The notes: generated from the sequence alone by a model not told the origin. A DNA stretch of 7,860 nucleotides from Burkholderiales bacterium (GCA_021205255.1 JAJPXW010000105.1:1-7860); one strand, 5' to 3'. Positions 1 through 6,735 are shown, numbered from the stretch's first letter. Numbers and translations: made by a program.

Positions 1-846
1 TACCACTGCTGCCTGATCTATAAAAGCAACTGCTGGGCATGCTCTTTCAAAGCCATAGTCGCAGGCTTTCTTATAGAGTTCTTTTGCTTTTGCCATATCG
101 CCAGGAAGATACTTGCCTTCATAGTACCAATTGGCTAGAAGAGCACAGCTCTGTCCGATTTGGTTGTCGCAGGCTTTTTCAAGGTATTCAGCGGATTTCT
201 GAACGTTCTTTTCAGTGGCAATGCCTTGATAGTACATGCTAGCTACTTCAATGCATCCCATGCTTTCGTTCAATGCGCATCCCTGCTGGAAATAATCCAT
301 AGCTTTTTCAAAGGACTGATCAACTCCCTGACCATAGAAGTAAAGTTTTCCAAGCTCTGCGCAACCAAGTCCTTGCTTCATATCGCAAGACTTAGTGAAA
401 TATTGCTTTGCCTTTTCAAAATTTCTCTCTGTACCAACGCCATAGTGGTATGAGACACCTAGATAGGCGCAGCCTCTAGAGCTGTTCAAAGAGCAAGCTT
501 TTTCGTAAAGTTCAAAAGCAACATTTGGATCGCGTTTAATAACTACGCCTCCAAAGAAGTACATGTTGCCTAGTGTGGCGCAACCATCGCCATTACCCAA
601 TCTGCATGCCTTACGAAGATATTCTTCGGCTTTCTGTCCATATTTCTCAGTCTTATCATGGCCTTCTTGATATGCCTTACCAGCTTTGAAGCACGCTTCT
701 GCGTCGTTCTTGGCGCAAGCAGCCAAGATCTCTTCAGGAACTTTAATGTTTAGGGGACCAGAGGCAATGAAATCTTGAGGAACAACACCCTGTGCGTAGC
801 AAACGGAAGCCAGCATCGATGCAGCAGCCAAGGCTAATAATTTCAT
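1..846 (-). CDS. Exported cysteine-rich Sel1-repeat protein (Hcp-like), 3' end outside window
   Basis: The frame is open from the ATG at 846-844 to the left edge, giving 282 residues with no stop. Residues 1-18 look like a Sec signal peptide (Lys2, Leu/Ala-rich core, probable cleavage after Cys-Tyr-Ala18). The rest is a run of about 36-residue Sel1-like repeats (G-x-LY-x-G and A-x-x-Y-x-KAC patterns). Each has a C-x7-C pair: Cys 44/52, 81/89, 118/126, 154/162, 190/198, 226/234 and 262/270, spaced 37, 37, then 36 residues. In Helicobacter Hcp proteins such pairs form a disulfide within each alpha/alpha repeat, so I infer an oxidised periplasmic or secreted scaffold that binds another protein. 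It is not an enzyme by any visible motif. It is transcribed divergently from the AbrB-like gene. The fold and export are fairly sure; the partner is unknown. Confidence 0.92.
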   Translation of the reverse strand, partial: MKLLALAAASMLASVCYAQGVVPQDFIASGPLNIKVPEEILAACAKNDAEACFKAGKAYQEGHDKTEKYGQKAEEYLRKACRLGNGDGCATLGNMYFFGGVVIKRDPNVAFELYEKACSLNSSRGCAYLGVSYHYGVGTERNFEKAKQYFTKSCDMKQGLGCAELGKLYFYGQGVDQSFEKAMDYFQQGCALNESMGCIEVASMYYQGIATEKNVQKSAEYLEKACDNQIGQSCALLANWYYEGKYLPGDMAKAKELYKKACDYGFERACPAVAFIDQAAVV

Positions 847-855
847 TTTTATAAT

Positions 856-863
856 TCCTTCTC
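856..863 (-). promoter_or_regulatory. Ribosome binding site of the Sel1-repeat gene
   Basis: On the minus strand GAGAAGGA precedes the ATG at 846, with AAGGA at 860-856 and a 9-nt A/T-rich spacer. This supports the chosen start, which also gives a sensible signal peptide. Confidence 0.8.
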
Positions 864-1255
864 TAATAAAAGTTAGTAGGTTTGAGGCGACTCCTAGAGC
901 GTGTCTCCAGATACAGATACCTAGGAATGAGGCCTAGTTATGTAACCGAACTTGTGGATTTAAACAAGTCTGGACAACGGAATACACACTCAAGATACCC
1001 CACCGAGCTTTTCTATTCTGAGGCTCTTACCCAAATTTAGGAATGACTACTGTCCAATGTGCTCATTAGTGCTCTTGAATCTTTCTCAGAAACTCTCAAA
1101 TTAACACAAGATATTGCAGTTTTTGACAAATTAAGGCCAAGAAAAATCCTTCCTTCAAGAAAATTCTTTGGTATTAGGCACTTAAGTTGCAAAAAGTGCG
1201 ATTTTCGCAACCCCTTATTTGAATAGCGGTAAAAATCTTTGCCCATTTCAGGTTT
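864..1255. other. Intergenic stretch with no supported gene
   Basis: This is the upstream region of the Sel1-repeat gene. I see no credible coding sequence: the only sizeable frame (minus, 1246-1037, 69 codons) lacks a ribosome binding site and resembles no family I know. A weak sigma70-like possibility for the Sel1 gene on the minus strand is TTGTTT, a 17-nt spacer, then TACATAAC, at about 967-937. It matches consensus too poorly to call firmly. The stretch also contains a hairpin (1186-1211, listed separately). Nothing else in it is recognised. Confidence 0.5.
1186..1211. other. Imperfect inverted repeat (hairpin or operator)
   Basis: GTTGC (1186-1190) pairs with GCAAC (1207-1211). One A/C mismatch follows, then AAAA (1192-1195) pairs with TTTT (1202-1205), leaving the loop GTGCGA. 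Neither strand has a T-tract after it, so it is not an intrinsic terminator. It could be a protein-binding dyad upstream of either divergent gene. The function is unknown. Confidence 0.4.
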
Positions 1256-1259
1256 ATGT

Positions 1260-1300
1260 AAACCCTAATCAAGGGATTTCCCTCATATAATAAACCCTAA
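1260..1300 (+). promoter_or_regulatory. Probable promoter of the AbrB-like gene with embedded palindrome
   Basis: A perfect TATAAT lies at 1286-1291. The hexamer 17 nt upstream (1263-1268, CCCTAA) is nothing like TTGACA. The nearly self-complementary AGGGATTTCCCT (1272-1283) fills the spacer, ending 2 nt before the -10 box. The 9-mer AAACCCTAA flanks it at 1260-1268 and 1292-1300, exactly 32 bp apart, about three helical turns. A good -10 with a poor -35 and symmetric motifs suggests a regulated promoter. The predicted start near 1298 leaves a leader of about 108 nt. Confidence 0.6.
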
Positions 1301-1334
1301 GAAAACAACAAGAAGTAATTCAAAATTGTTATTC

Positions 1335-1350
1335 GATTTAGGGAAATCCC
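1335..1350. promoter_or_regulatory. Second operator-like copy, inverted, in the leader
   Basis: AGGGAAATCCC (1340-1350) is the exact reverse complement of GGGATTTCCCT (1273-1283). It overlaps TTTAGGG (1337-1343), which is the inverse of the upstream CCCTAA motif. A second site downstream of the predicted transcription start would suit repression, perhaps with looping. That the AbrB-like product itself binds here is an inference. Confidence 0.45.
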
Positions 1351-1372
1351 GAGGGGCTTTTAAAGAACTCGG
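1349..1372 (+). other. Leader hairpin before the AbrB-like gene
   Basis: CCGAG (1349-1353) pairs with CTCGG (1368-1372). After a GGG/AA internal loop, CTTT (1357-1360) can pair with AAAG (1362-1365). It sits in the predicted untranslated leader, 33 nt before the start codon, and shares two bases with the inverted operator-like copy. Confidence 0.35.
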
Positions 1373-1405
1373 TCCCCAAGCAAAGTAGTTTTTGTAGAGG
1401 TCATC

Positions 1406-1621
1406 ATGAAAAACAACGAATTTGCAGCTTCTTCACTCGTTAAAGTGAACGGTCAGATTGTTGTTCCACAGTCAGTTCTCGACGTAATAGGTGTACAGAG
1501 TGGACATCATCAAAGCGTTACGTTCGTCGTAGAGAACAATACCGTCCGCCTCGTTAACTCGGCAGCGTTTGCAATGCAGCAACTTCAGCAAGCAGCTCTA
1601 GCCGCCCAACAACAAGCCTAA
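1406..1621 (+). CDS. Small AbrB/MazE/SpoVT-family DNA-binding protein with Gln/Ala tail
   Basis: The 71-residue product has one swapped-hairpin AbrB-type domain at about residues 11-52: VKVNGQIVVP, then a short helix ending VIGVQSG, then strands SVTFVVENNTVRLVN. This matches the family layout of a strand, G-x-I-x-x-P, helix, GxxxG-like turn and two strands. Such proteins act as dimers that bind DNA as transition-state regulators or as antitoxins. Residues 53-71 are a low-complexity Gln/Ala tail with seven Gln in the last 14 residues, probably one helix. The start is supported by GAGG five bases before the ATG. No toxin gene lies beside it: the next gene, rfaE2, is convergent. A solitary autoregulated transcription factor is therefore likelier than an antitoxin. 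The upstream palindromes would be its natural targets, by inference. Confidence 0.82.
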   Translation: MKNNEFAASSLVKVNGQIVVPQSVLDVIGVQSGHHQSVTFVVENNTVRLVNSAAFAMQQLQQAALAAQQQA

Positions 1622-1679
1622 CCCTGTTATAGCCTAGAAAAAACAGGGCTAAACCCCCAACTAGCACTAGAGATAGTTG
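1622..1679 (+). other. Two tandem stem-loops directly after the AbrB-like stop codon
   Basis: CCCTGTT (1622-1628) pairs perfectly with AACAGGG (1642-1648) around a 13-nt loop, starting one base after the TAA. CAACTA (1658-1663) then pairs with TAGTTG (1674-1679) around a 10-nt loop. Neither is followed by a T-run. With the terminator hairpin at 1683-1702 they form a compact three-hairpin 3' untranslated region, which may stabilise the short mRNA. Confidence 0.5.
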
Positions 1680-1682
1680 ATA

Positions 1683-1708
1683 TGGCCTCCTTCGGGAGGC
1701 CAATTTCA
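1683..1708. terminator. Bidirectional terminator between convergent genes
   Basis: TGGCCTCC (1683-1690) and GGAGGCCA (1695-1702) form a perfect 8-bp stem closed by a TTCG tetraloop, an unusually stable hairpin. The following bases are only modestly T-rich on the plus strand (AATTTC) and A/T-mixed on the minus strand. It sits between the AbrB-like gene and the end of the heptose operon, so it probably ends both transcripts, although the weak U-tracts leave some doubt. Confidence 0.65.
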
Positions 1709-1748
1709 TGCTTGGAAAAAGTAAAAGATCCCCCCAGCATCGCCCAAT

Positions 1749-2246
1749 TCACCTGCTCTGCCTTACGCGGTCAAGTAACTTGGTGGTGCTCCGGTCAAAT
1801 GCAAATTTCACTGTGACAATTTTCCCACCGTACTTGGATACGATTTTGCCTTCTGGTAAATCTTCAGGCAGGTAGTCGCCACCTTTCACATAAATATCGG
1901 GATGAGCCAGTTCGACTGCCTTAAGAGGAACTTTGTCATCAAAAACCGTCACAAGCGAAACACTTTCCAAAGCCGCTAGCACTGCCGCGCTATCTTCTTG
2001 AGTATTAATAGGACGGTCGTCCCCTTTGCCAAGCATTTTTACGGATCGGTCGCTATTCATAGCCACCACTAGACTTCCCCCTAGCGCTCTAGCCTGAGCT
2101 AAATAAGTTACATGCCCCCGATGGAGAATGTCGAAAACTCCATTAGTAAACACAACAGGTTTCTTTAGCCCTTTGACGGCTTCCGCTAGTCTATCCAACG
2201 GTACGATCTTGGATTCAAAGGCAGGGGGAGGAAGTTCAGTGCTCAT
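1749..2246 (-). CDS. rfaE2: D-glycero-beta-D-manno-heptose 1-phosphate adenylyltransferase (monofunctional)
   Basis: This cytoplasmic enzyme transfers AMP from ATP to heptose 1-phosphate, giving ADP-D-glycero-beta-D-manno-heptose for the LPS core. The 165-residue protein is the cytidylyltransferase-like domain alone. It has FTNGVFDILHRGH (33-45) with the HxGH nucleotide-binding motif at 42-45, the MNSD segment (63-66), a G-x-x-RP loop (about 75-79), VKGGDY (120-125) and the C-terminal RSTTKLL helix (152-158). E. coli HldE fuses this domain to a sugar kinase. Here the kinase (HldA/RfaE1) is absent, so it must be encoded elsewhere. The ATG overlaps the gmhB stop as ATGA, which supports both the start and coupled translation. 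An equivalent name is hldC. Confidence 0.95.
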   Translation of the reverse strand: MSTELPPPAFESKIVPLDRLAEAVKGLKKPVVFTNGVFDILHRGHVTYLAQARALGGSLVVAMNSDRSVKMLGKGDDRPINTQEDSAAVLAALESVSLVTVFDDKVPLKAVELAHPDIYVKGGDYLPEDLPEGKIVSKYGGKIVTVKFAFDRSTTKLLDRVRQSR

Positions 2247-2809
2247 AGACTTTCAGCTACTTTCAAAATGGAGGGATATGTTGGTATTCCGTTCTCGTTA
2301 GCCTTATTGTCTGAAATTAAAAATCTTTTAGAAATGCCAGCAGCTTTTGCGCATTCCATATCCGATTGCCGATCTCCAATAAATATGCTCTCGGCAAGAT
2401 CAAGATTAAGATCTTCTGCTGCTTGCAGTACAAGTCCAGGAGCAGGCTTTCGACAACTGCATTCTTTAAGGAAGGGAGGAAAAGCACTATCAGGGTGATG
2501 GGGGCAAAAATAGACAGCAGCAAGTGGGCACTTTTCAAGAGTGAAAATGCCCTCCATCCACCATGTCACTTTTGCGAAATCTAGGAGGGTGTACTTACCC
2601 CGACCAATACCGCTTTGATTGGTCACGACAACTAAGACATAGCCTTTTTCTTTTAGAAGTCTGCAACCCTCAAAGACATCTTTTAAGAAAACGATATCTT
2701 TCTTCCTGTAGGCGTAGGAGCTGTCCTGATTAATAACGCCGTCTCGGTCAAGAAAAGCGCACTTGGTTGGATGCTCGAAACGCCTAGAAAAAAGGATCTT
2801 ATAGATCAT
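2243..2809 (-). CDS. gmhB: D-glycero-beta-D-manno-heptose-1,7-bisphosphate 7-phosphatase
   Basis: This HAD-superfamily phosphatase removes the 7-phosphate before adenylylation. The 188 residues show motif I FLDRDG with Asp21 and Asp23 (nucleophile and general acid/base), motif II TNQSG (63-67), and the zinc loop CPHHP (102-106) with C117-S-C119. Next come RKPAPG (120-125) and motif IV IGDRQSD (144-150, Asp146 and Asp150). The zinc ligands match those of E. coli GmhB in pattern. The catalytic core begins about 16 residues later than in typical members, so there is a short basic N-terminal extension. No alternative ATG, GTG or TTG lies in frame before the core, so 2809 is the only possible start. 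It begins 12 nt after the hldD stop with no clear ribosome binding site, and it overlaps rfaE2 by 4 nt. Confidence 0.95.
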   Translation of the reverse strand: MIYKILFSRRFEHPTKCAFLDRDGVINQDSSYAYRKKDIVFLKDVFEGCRLLKEKGYVLVVVTNQSGIGRGKYTLLDFAKVTWWMEGIFTLEKCPLAAVYFCPHHPDSAFPPFLKECSCRKPAPGLVLQAAEDLNLDLAESIFIGDRQSDMECAKAAGISKRFLISDNKANENGIPTYPSILKVAESL

Positions 2810-2821
2810 GGAGCTCGAGGC

Positions 2822-3874
2822 CTAAAGGAATGGTGCTACACCAGTTTTATCTAACAGATAGAGCATGTACTCCATTACGCCTTGTTCGACAGGTCTGAAT
2901 TGCTTTTCGTATCCAGCTTCTCTCAAAGCTGTTAAATCGGCCTGGGTAAAAGGCTGATATTTCCCAACTAACGCCTGCGGGAATGGAATGTATTCAATAA
3001 AGTCGTAGTTGACGGCTTGTTGCAAGGATAATTCTTGCTGCAAAGGAGGTTGACCGGCAGGACGCGGATATTCCTTAGTTTCCGGGAATCTTTCCCTAAG
3101 CGTGTTGACTACAGTCAAAGACACGTCGTTAAATTCCTGCGCCATGCCTGTCCCGCAGTTATAGATTCCGGAAATGCCTTTAGCCAGAAAAAACATATTG
3201 ACATCGGCTACGTCTTCGACATAGACAAAGTCTCTTCTTTGGCCTCCATTAGGGAATCCAAGACACCCTTCAAAAAGCTTTACCTTGTGGTCTTTTACAT
3301 ACTCGTTAAATTGATGATAGGCAACGGACGCCATTCTTCCCTTGTGTTGTTCCATCGGTCCGTAGACATTGAAATAACGCAAGCCTGTTACCGGGGCAGT
3401 TAGGCCTTTGCTCATCTCTTTTCTAAAGTACTGATCAAATAAGTTCTTAGAGAAGCCATAGACAGTTAAAGGCTTTTCAAACTTTACGTCTTCCTTGAAT
3501 ACGGTGGATGCTCCGTAGACTGCCGCTGAAGATGCATAAAGAAATGGGATCTTATGTTCCTGGCACCAAATAAATAATTCCTGGGTATAACGGAAATTGT
3601 TATTCATCATGTAGCGTCCGTCGGTTTCCATGGTATCCGAACAAGCTCCCTGGTGAATAACTGCCTCCGGCTGTGGAATCGCCCCTTCTCTAACAAGATC
3701 AATAAAAAGATCTTTATCCATGTAGTCAATAATCTTGTTATCTGCCAGATTCACGAATTTCTCTGCTTTCTTCAAGTTATCGACAGCCAAGAAATTCGAG
3801 ATGCCATTGTTATTTAGAGCCTTGACGATATTGGAGCCGATAAAACCAGCCGCACCAGTAACAATGTAGGTCAT
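2822..3874 (-). CDS. hldD: ADP-L-glycero-D-manno-heptose 6-epimerase
   Basis: This NADP-dependent epimerase of the extended SDR family converts ADP-D-glycero- to ADP-L-glycero-manno-heptose, the last step before heptose transfer to lipid A-Kdo. With the ATG at 3874 the product is 350 residues. It has the Rossmann GAAGFIG (7-13), HQGACSDT (74-81), SS (115-116) in YASSAAVYG, the catalytic YxxxK (Tyr139, Lys143), RYFNVYGPMEQHKGRMAS (166-183) and EYIPFPQAL...GKYQ-FTQADL near the C-terminus. A longer TTG start at 3898 would add eight residues. I prefer the ATG because MTYIVTGAAG is the usual N-terminus of the family. A Gln/Pro-rich stretch at about 262-288 makes it longer than E. coli HldD (310). 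It heads the operon and lies behind the clpB terminator. Confidence 0.96.
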   Translation of the reverse strand: MTYIVTGAAGFIGSNIVKALNNNGISNFLAVDNLKKAEKFVNLADNKIIDYMDKDLFIDLVREGAIPQPEAVIHQGACSDTMETDGRYMMNNNFRYTQELFIWCQEHKIPFLYASSAAVYGASTVFKEDVKFEKPLTVYGFSKNLFDQYFRKEMSKGLTAPVTGLRYFNVYGPMEQHKGRMASVAYHQFNEYVKDHKVKLFEGCLGFPNGGQRRDFVYVEDVADVNMFFLAKGISGIYNCGTGMAQEFNDVSLTVVNTLRERFPETKEYPRPAGQPPLQQELSLQQAVNYDFIEYIPFPQALVGKYQPFTQADLTALREAGYEKQFRPVEQGVMEYMLYLLDKTGVAPFL

Positions 3875-4050
3875 ATTTGTATTTCCGTATTTCCTCAAGC
3901 TTGGTAATTGATAAGGATTTTAAAGCCTGAACTTCTGGATGCCACATCATATGGATATCTCTCGTTAGAGCTGCATCCGCATGAGCCAGAGCATCCCCTT
4001 CTTCCAAACTCAACTTCGGTCAAGCGGCAAAAGACTTTCTTCTTTCCGTA
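3875..4050 (-). other. hldD upstream region with an unexplained short frame
   Basis: After the clpB terminator about 175 nt remain before hldD, so the operon promoter should lie here. I find no convincing -35/-10 pair; TTTAAAAT near 3920 is the best -10-like word. A minus-strand frame from a TTG at 4013, after an in-frame TGA, reads about 47 plausible residues (start LSLEEGDALAHADAAL) before passing into the hldD start region in the wrong frame. It has no ribosome binding site and no recognised family. It may be chance or a decayed coding fragment. Confidence 0.35.
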
Positions 4051-4087
4051 AAACTAAGAGGCCAACGCATCTTCCTACGCTGGCCTC
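4051..4087 (-). terminator. Intrinsic terminator of clpB
   Basis: On the minus strand, 23 nt after the clpB TAA, GAGGCCAGCGTA (4087-4076) pairs with TGCGTTGGCCTC (4069-4058). This is a 12-bp stem with two G/T wobbles and a six-base GGAAGA loop. TTAGTTT follows directly. It separates clpB from the heptose operon downstream. Confidence 0.9.
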
Positions 4088-4109
4088 CGTCTAAAACAGT
4101 CTAGTTCTC

Positions 4110-6704
4110 TTAGTTCATGGCTCTCTTTTCAAAGATGAATTCGCCATCCCTATAGTCGACTCGAACTACATCTCCTGGACCGTAGGCACCTTTCAGAAGT
4201 TCTAGAGCAATTTCATTTTCTAGATACTCTTGGATTGCTCTCTTCAAAGGACGAGCTCCATAGAGTGGGTCAAAGCCAACTTTGGCAATTTCTTGAACAG
4301 CCTCGTTGCTGACATCAAGACCAATATTCTGGGCTTCCATTCTCTTGGCCAAACGACGAATCTGAATTCTTGCAATATCACAAATGGCCGCTTCGTCAAG
4401 AGCGTTAAATACTACGATTTCATCAATACGGTTAATGAATTCAGGCCTGAAGTACTTCCTCACTTCTGTCAACACGGCTTCACGAATAGCTGCTTTGCCT
4501 TCCGACTGTCTATTCTGAATTTCATGAGAGCCGAGGTTGGAAGTCATGACAATCACAGTATTCTTGAAGTCGACCGTGCGGCCTTGACCATCAGTCATAC
4601 GACCATCGTCAAGAGCTTGCAGTAGAACGTTGAATACGTCTGGATGGGCTTTTTCAATTTCATCAAGCAAAATCACGCTATACGGTTTTCTTCTTACAGC
4701 TTCAGTTAAGTAACCGCCTTCTTCGTAACCGACATATCCCGGAGGCGCACCAATCAGTCTTGCCACTGAGTGTTTCTCCATGAATTCGCTCATATCTATT
4801 CTGATCATGGCCTCATCGGTATCGAACAGGAACTCGGCAAGCGCTTTAGTAAGCTCTGTCTTACCGACACCTGTTGGGCCGAGGAACAAGAAGGAACCGT
4901 ATGGACGGTTTGGATCCGCTAGCCCAGCCCTGGATCTGAGAATAGCATCCACTACCTTCTGAACAGCTTCCTTCTGTCCCACAACTCTTTGGCCAATATG
5001 CTTAGCCATATCCAGAAGCTTCTCTCGTTCGCCTTCCATCATCTTGGACACTGGAATTCCAGTAGATCTGGAAACCACGTCGGCAATTTCTTCCGCACCT
5101 ACCTGTGTACGAAGAAGTTTTGGTTTTTGCTCGTGAGCTTTGGCTTCTTCCGTCTCTTCTTTCTGTAAGAGTCTTTCTAGCTCAGGCAACTTGCCGTACT
5201 GCAATGTGGCTAGTTCTTCGTATTTGCCTTGGCGACGGAGCTCTTCCATACGTGTCTTAATTTTGTCGATCTCGTCCCTAGTGTTCTGGGATCCTAGGGC
5301 AGCGCTCTTTTCAGCTTTCCAGATTTCTTCCAAATCGGAATATTCACGTTCCAACTTTTTGATTTCTTCTTCAATCAAGCCAAGTCGTTTCTTACTAGCT
5401 TCGTCTTTTTCTTTCTTTACAGCCTCGCGTTCAATCTTCAACTGAATCAAACGACGATCAAGCTTGTCGAGCTCTTCCGGCTTGGAGTCGATTTCCATCT
5501 TGATCCTAGCGGCTGCTTCATCAATCAGGTCAATTGCTTTATCGGGAAGAAAACGGTCAGTAATATAACGGGCCGAAAGTTCAGCAGCAGCAATAATGGC
5601 CGGGTCAGTAATTTCTACGCCATGGTGGACTTCGTATTTATCCTGTAGTCCTCTCAGAATTGCAATAGTGTCCTTAACGCTTGGCTCGTTAATCATCACT
5701 TTCTGGAAACGACGCTCAAGAGCTGGATCCTTTTCGATGTATTTACGATATTCATCTAGAGTTGTTGCACCGATGACGTGCAACTCGCCTCTTGACAGTG
5801 CTGGTTTCAACATATTGCCTGCATCTAGGGCTCCGTCTGTCTTGCCAGCTCCAACGACTGTGTGGATTTCATCGATAAAGAGAATGATGCGACCTTCTTC
5901 AGCTACTATCTCTTTTAGAAGGGCTTTTAAGCGCTCTTCGAATTCACCTCTATATTTAGCTCCAGCAAGCAAGCCTGCCATATCGAGATTCAACACTTTC
6001 TTATTTTTAAGAGTGTCCGGCACTTCGTTGTTAACGATACGTTGTGCTAGCCCCTCTACTACAGCTGTCTTACCAACGCCTGGTTCGCCGATCAGAACAG
6101 GATTATTTTTAGTTCTGCGCTGAAGGATCTGCATTGCGCGCCTAATTTCATCATCGCGTCCAATGACTGGGTCGAGTTTGCCCTTTCTTGCACGTTCCGT
6201 TAGATCTACCGTATATTTTTTCAGAGCTTCACGGTTGTTCTCAGCCTCTGGGTTATCCACTTTCTCTCCTCCACGCATTGATTGAATAGCATTCTCAAGG
6301 GTCGACTTAGTTAATCCGGATTCCCTTGCATAGCGTGCGGCATCGCACTTACTGTCGCATAGCGCCAAAAGGAATAAATCTGTAGAAAGATATTTATCTC
6401 CAAGTCTCTTGGCTTCTTTTTCCATATTCTGGAATATGGATTGAAGTTCTCTGCTAATTTGCAAATTATTGGCAGCTCCGGAGACTTCTGGTATTTTTCT
6501 TAGACCTTCTTTTACCAGATTATCAAGTTCGTTAACTCTTACTCCCGATCTTTCCAGCAAGGATCTGCCTGTGCCTTCAGTATCGTGTATAACAGCATAA
6601 AGCACATGCAGTGGATCGACATATTGTTGGGAGTGGTCCGCTGCTAGCTTCTGGGCATCAACTAAGATTTCCTGAAAGCGTGTAGTAAATTCATCCTGTC
6701 TCAT
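4110..6704 (-). CDS. clpB: ATP-dependent protein disaggregase ClpB (Hsp100)
   Basis: This cytoplasmic hexameric AAA+ chaperone threads aggregated proteins through its pore together with DnaK. The 864 residues are full length (E. coli has 857). The N-terminal Clp repeat domain spans about 1-145. NBD1 has Walker A GEPGVGKT (206-213), pore-loop Tyr251, Walker B FIDE (Asp278, Glu279) and Arg331/Arg332 fingers. The coiled-coil middle domain at about 409-525 is what marks ClpB rather than ClpA or ClpC. NBD2 has Walker A GPTGVGKT (609-616), pore-loop GYVG (656-659), Walker B LLDE (Asp681, Glu682), Arg759 and sensor-2 GAR (816-818). No key residue is missing. The ATG at 6704 has AAGGA 12 nt upstream, a slightly long spacing. 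It is transcribed alone, between terminators on both sides. Confidence 0.98.
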   Translation of the reverse strand: MRQDEFTTRFQEILVDAQKLAADHSQQYVDPLHVLYAVIHDTEGTGRSLLERSGVRVNELDNLVKEGLRKIPEVSGAANNLQISRELQSIFQNMEKEAKRLGDKYLSTDLFLLALCDSKCDAARYARESGLTKSTLENAIQSMRGGEKVDNPEAENNREALKKYTVDLTERARKGKLDPVIGRDDEIRRAMQILQRRTKNNPVLIGEPGVGKTAVVEGLAQRIVNNEVPDTLKNKKVLNLDMAGLLAGAKYRGEFEERLKALLKEIVAEEGRIILFIDEIHTVVGAGKTDGALDAGNMLKPALSRGELHVIGATTLDEYRKYIEKDPALERRFQKVMINEPSVKDTIAILRGLQDKYEVHHGVEITDPAIIAAAELSARYITDRFLPDKAIDLIDEAAARIKMEIDSKPEELDKLDRRLIQLKIEREAVKKEKDEASKKRLGLIEEEIKKLEREYSDLEEIWKAEKSAALGSQNTRDEIDKIKTRMEELRRQGKYEELATLQYGKLPELERLLQKEETEEAKAHEQKPKLLRTQVGAEEIADVVSRSTGIPVSKMMEGEREKLLDMAKHIGQRVVGQKEAVQKVVDAILRSRAGLADPNRPYGSFLFLGPTGVGKTELTKALAEFLFDTDEAMIRIDMSEFMEKHSVARLIGAPPGYVGYEEGGYLTEAVRRKPYSVILLDEIEKAHPDVFNVLLQALDDGRMTDGQGRTVDFKNTVIVMTSNLGSHEIQNRQSEGKAAIREAVLTEVRKYFRPEFINRIDEIVVFNALDEAAICDIARIQIRRLAKRMEAQNIGLDVSNEAVQEIAKVGFDPLYGARPLKRAIQEYLENEIALELLKGAYGPGDVVRVDYRDGEFIFEKRAMN

Positions 6705-6713
6705 AAGGTTATG

Positions 6714-6735
6714 TTTTCCTTTTCCTAGACGGAAA
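6714..6735 (-). promoter_or_regulatory. clpB ribosome binding site with adjacent small hairpin
   Basis: On the minus strand TTTCC (6735-6731) can pair with GGAAA (6725-6721) around the loop GTCTA. The Shine-Dalgarno AAGGA (6721-6717) begins at its 3' foot. A weak hairpin reaching the ribosome site of a heat-shock gene could be temperature sensitive, but a five-base stem proves nothing. Confidence 0.4.

Noticed and set aside
39..453. Plus-strand frames opposite the Sel1-repeat gene
   Set aside because: Shadows of the repeat-encoding minus strand.
1037..1246. Minus-strand 69-codon frame in the divergent intergenic region
   Set aside because: No ribosome binding site, no family resemblance, and it covers a hairpin and A/T-rich upstream DNA.
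1258..1350. CRISPR or transposon ends suggested by the repeated short motifs
   Set aside because: The copies are too short and too few, do not flank a coding unit, and no cas gene or transposase is present.
3810..3874. Continuation of the TTG-4013 frame into hldD
   Set aside because: Inside hldD it is simply the epimerase sequence read in another frame.
3875..3898. TTG start of hldD eight codons upstream
   Set aside because: The ATG at 3874 gives the family's usual N-terminus directly before the Rossmann motif.
5596..6123. Long plus-strand frame opposite clpB (175 codons), with similar shorter ones at 4230-4625 and 5140-5445
   Set aside because: Antisense shadows of the highly conserved ClpB frame; their Ser/Arg-rich products resemble no family.
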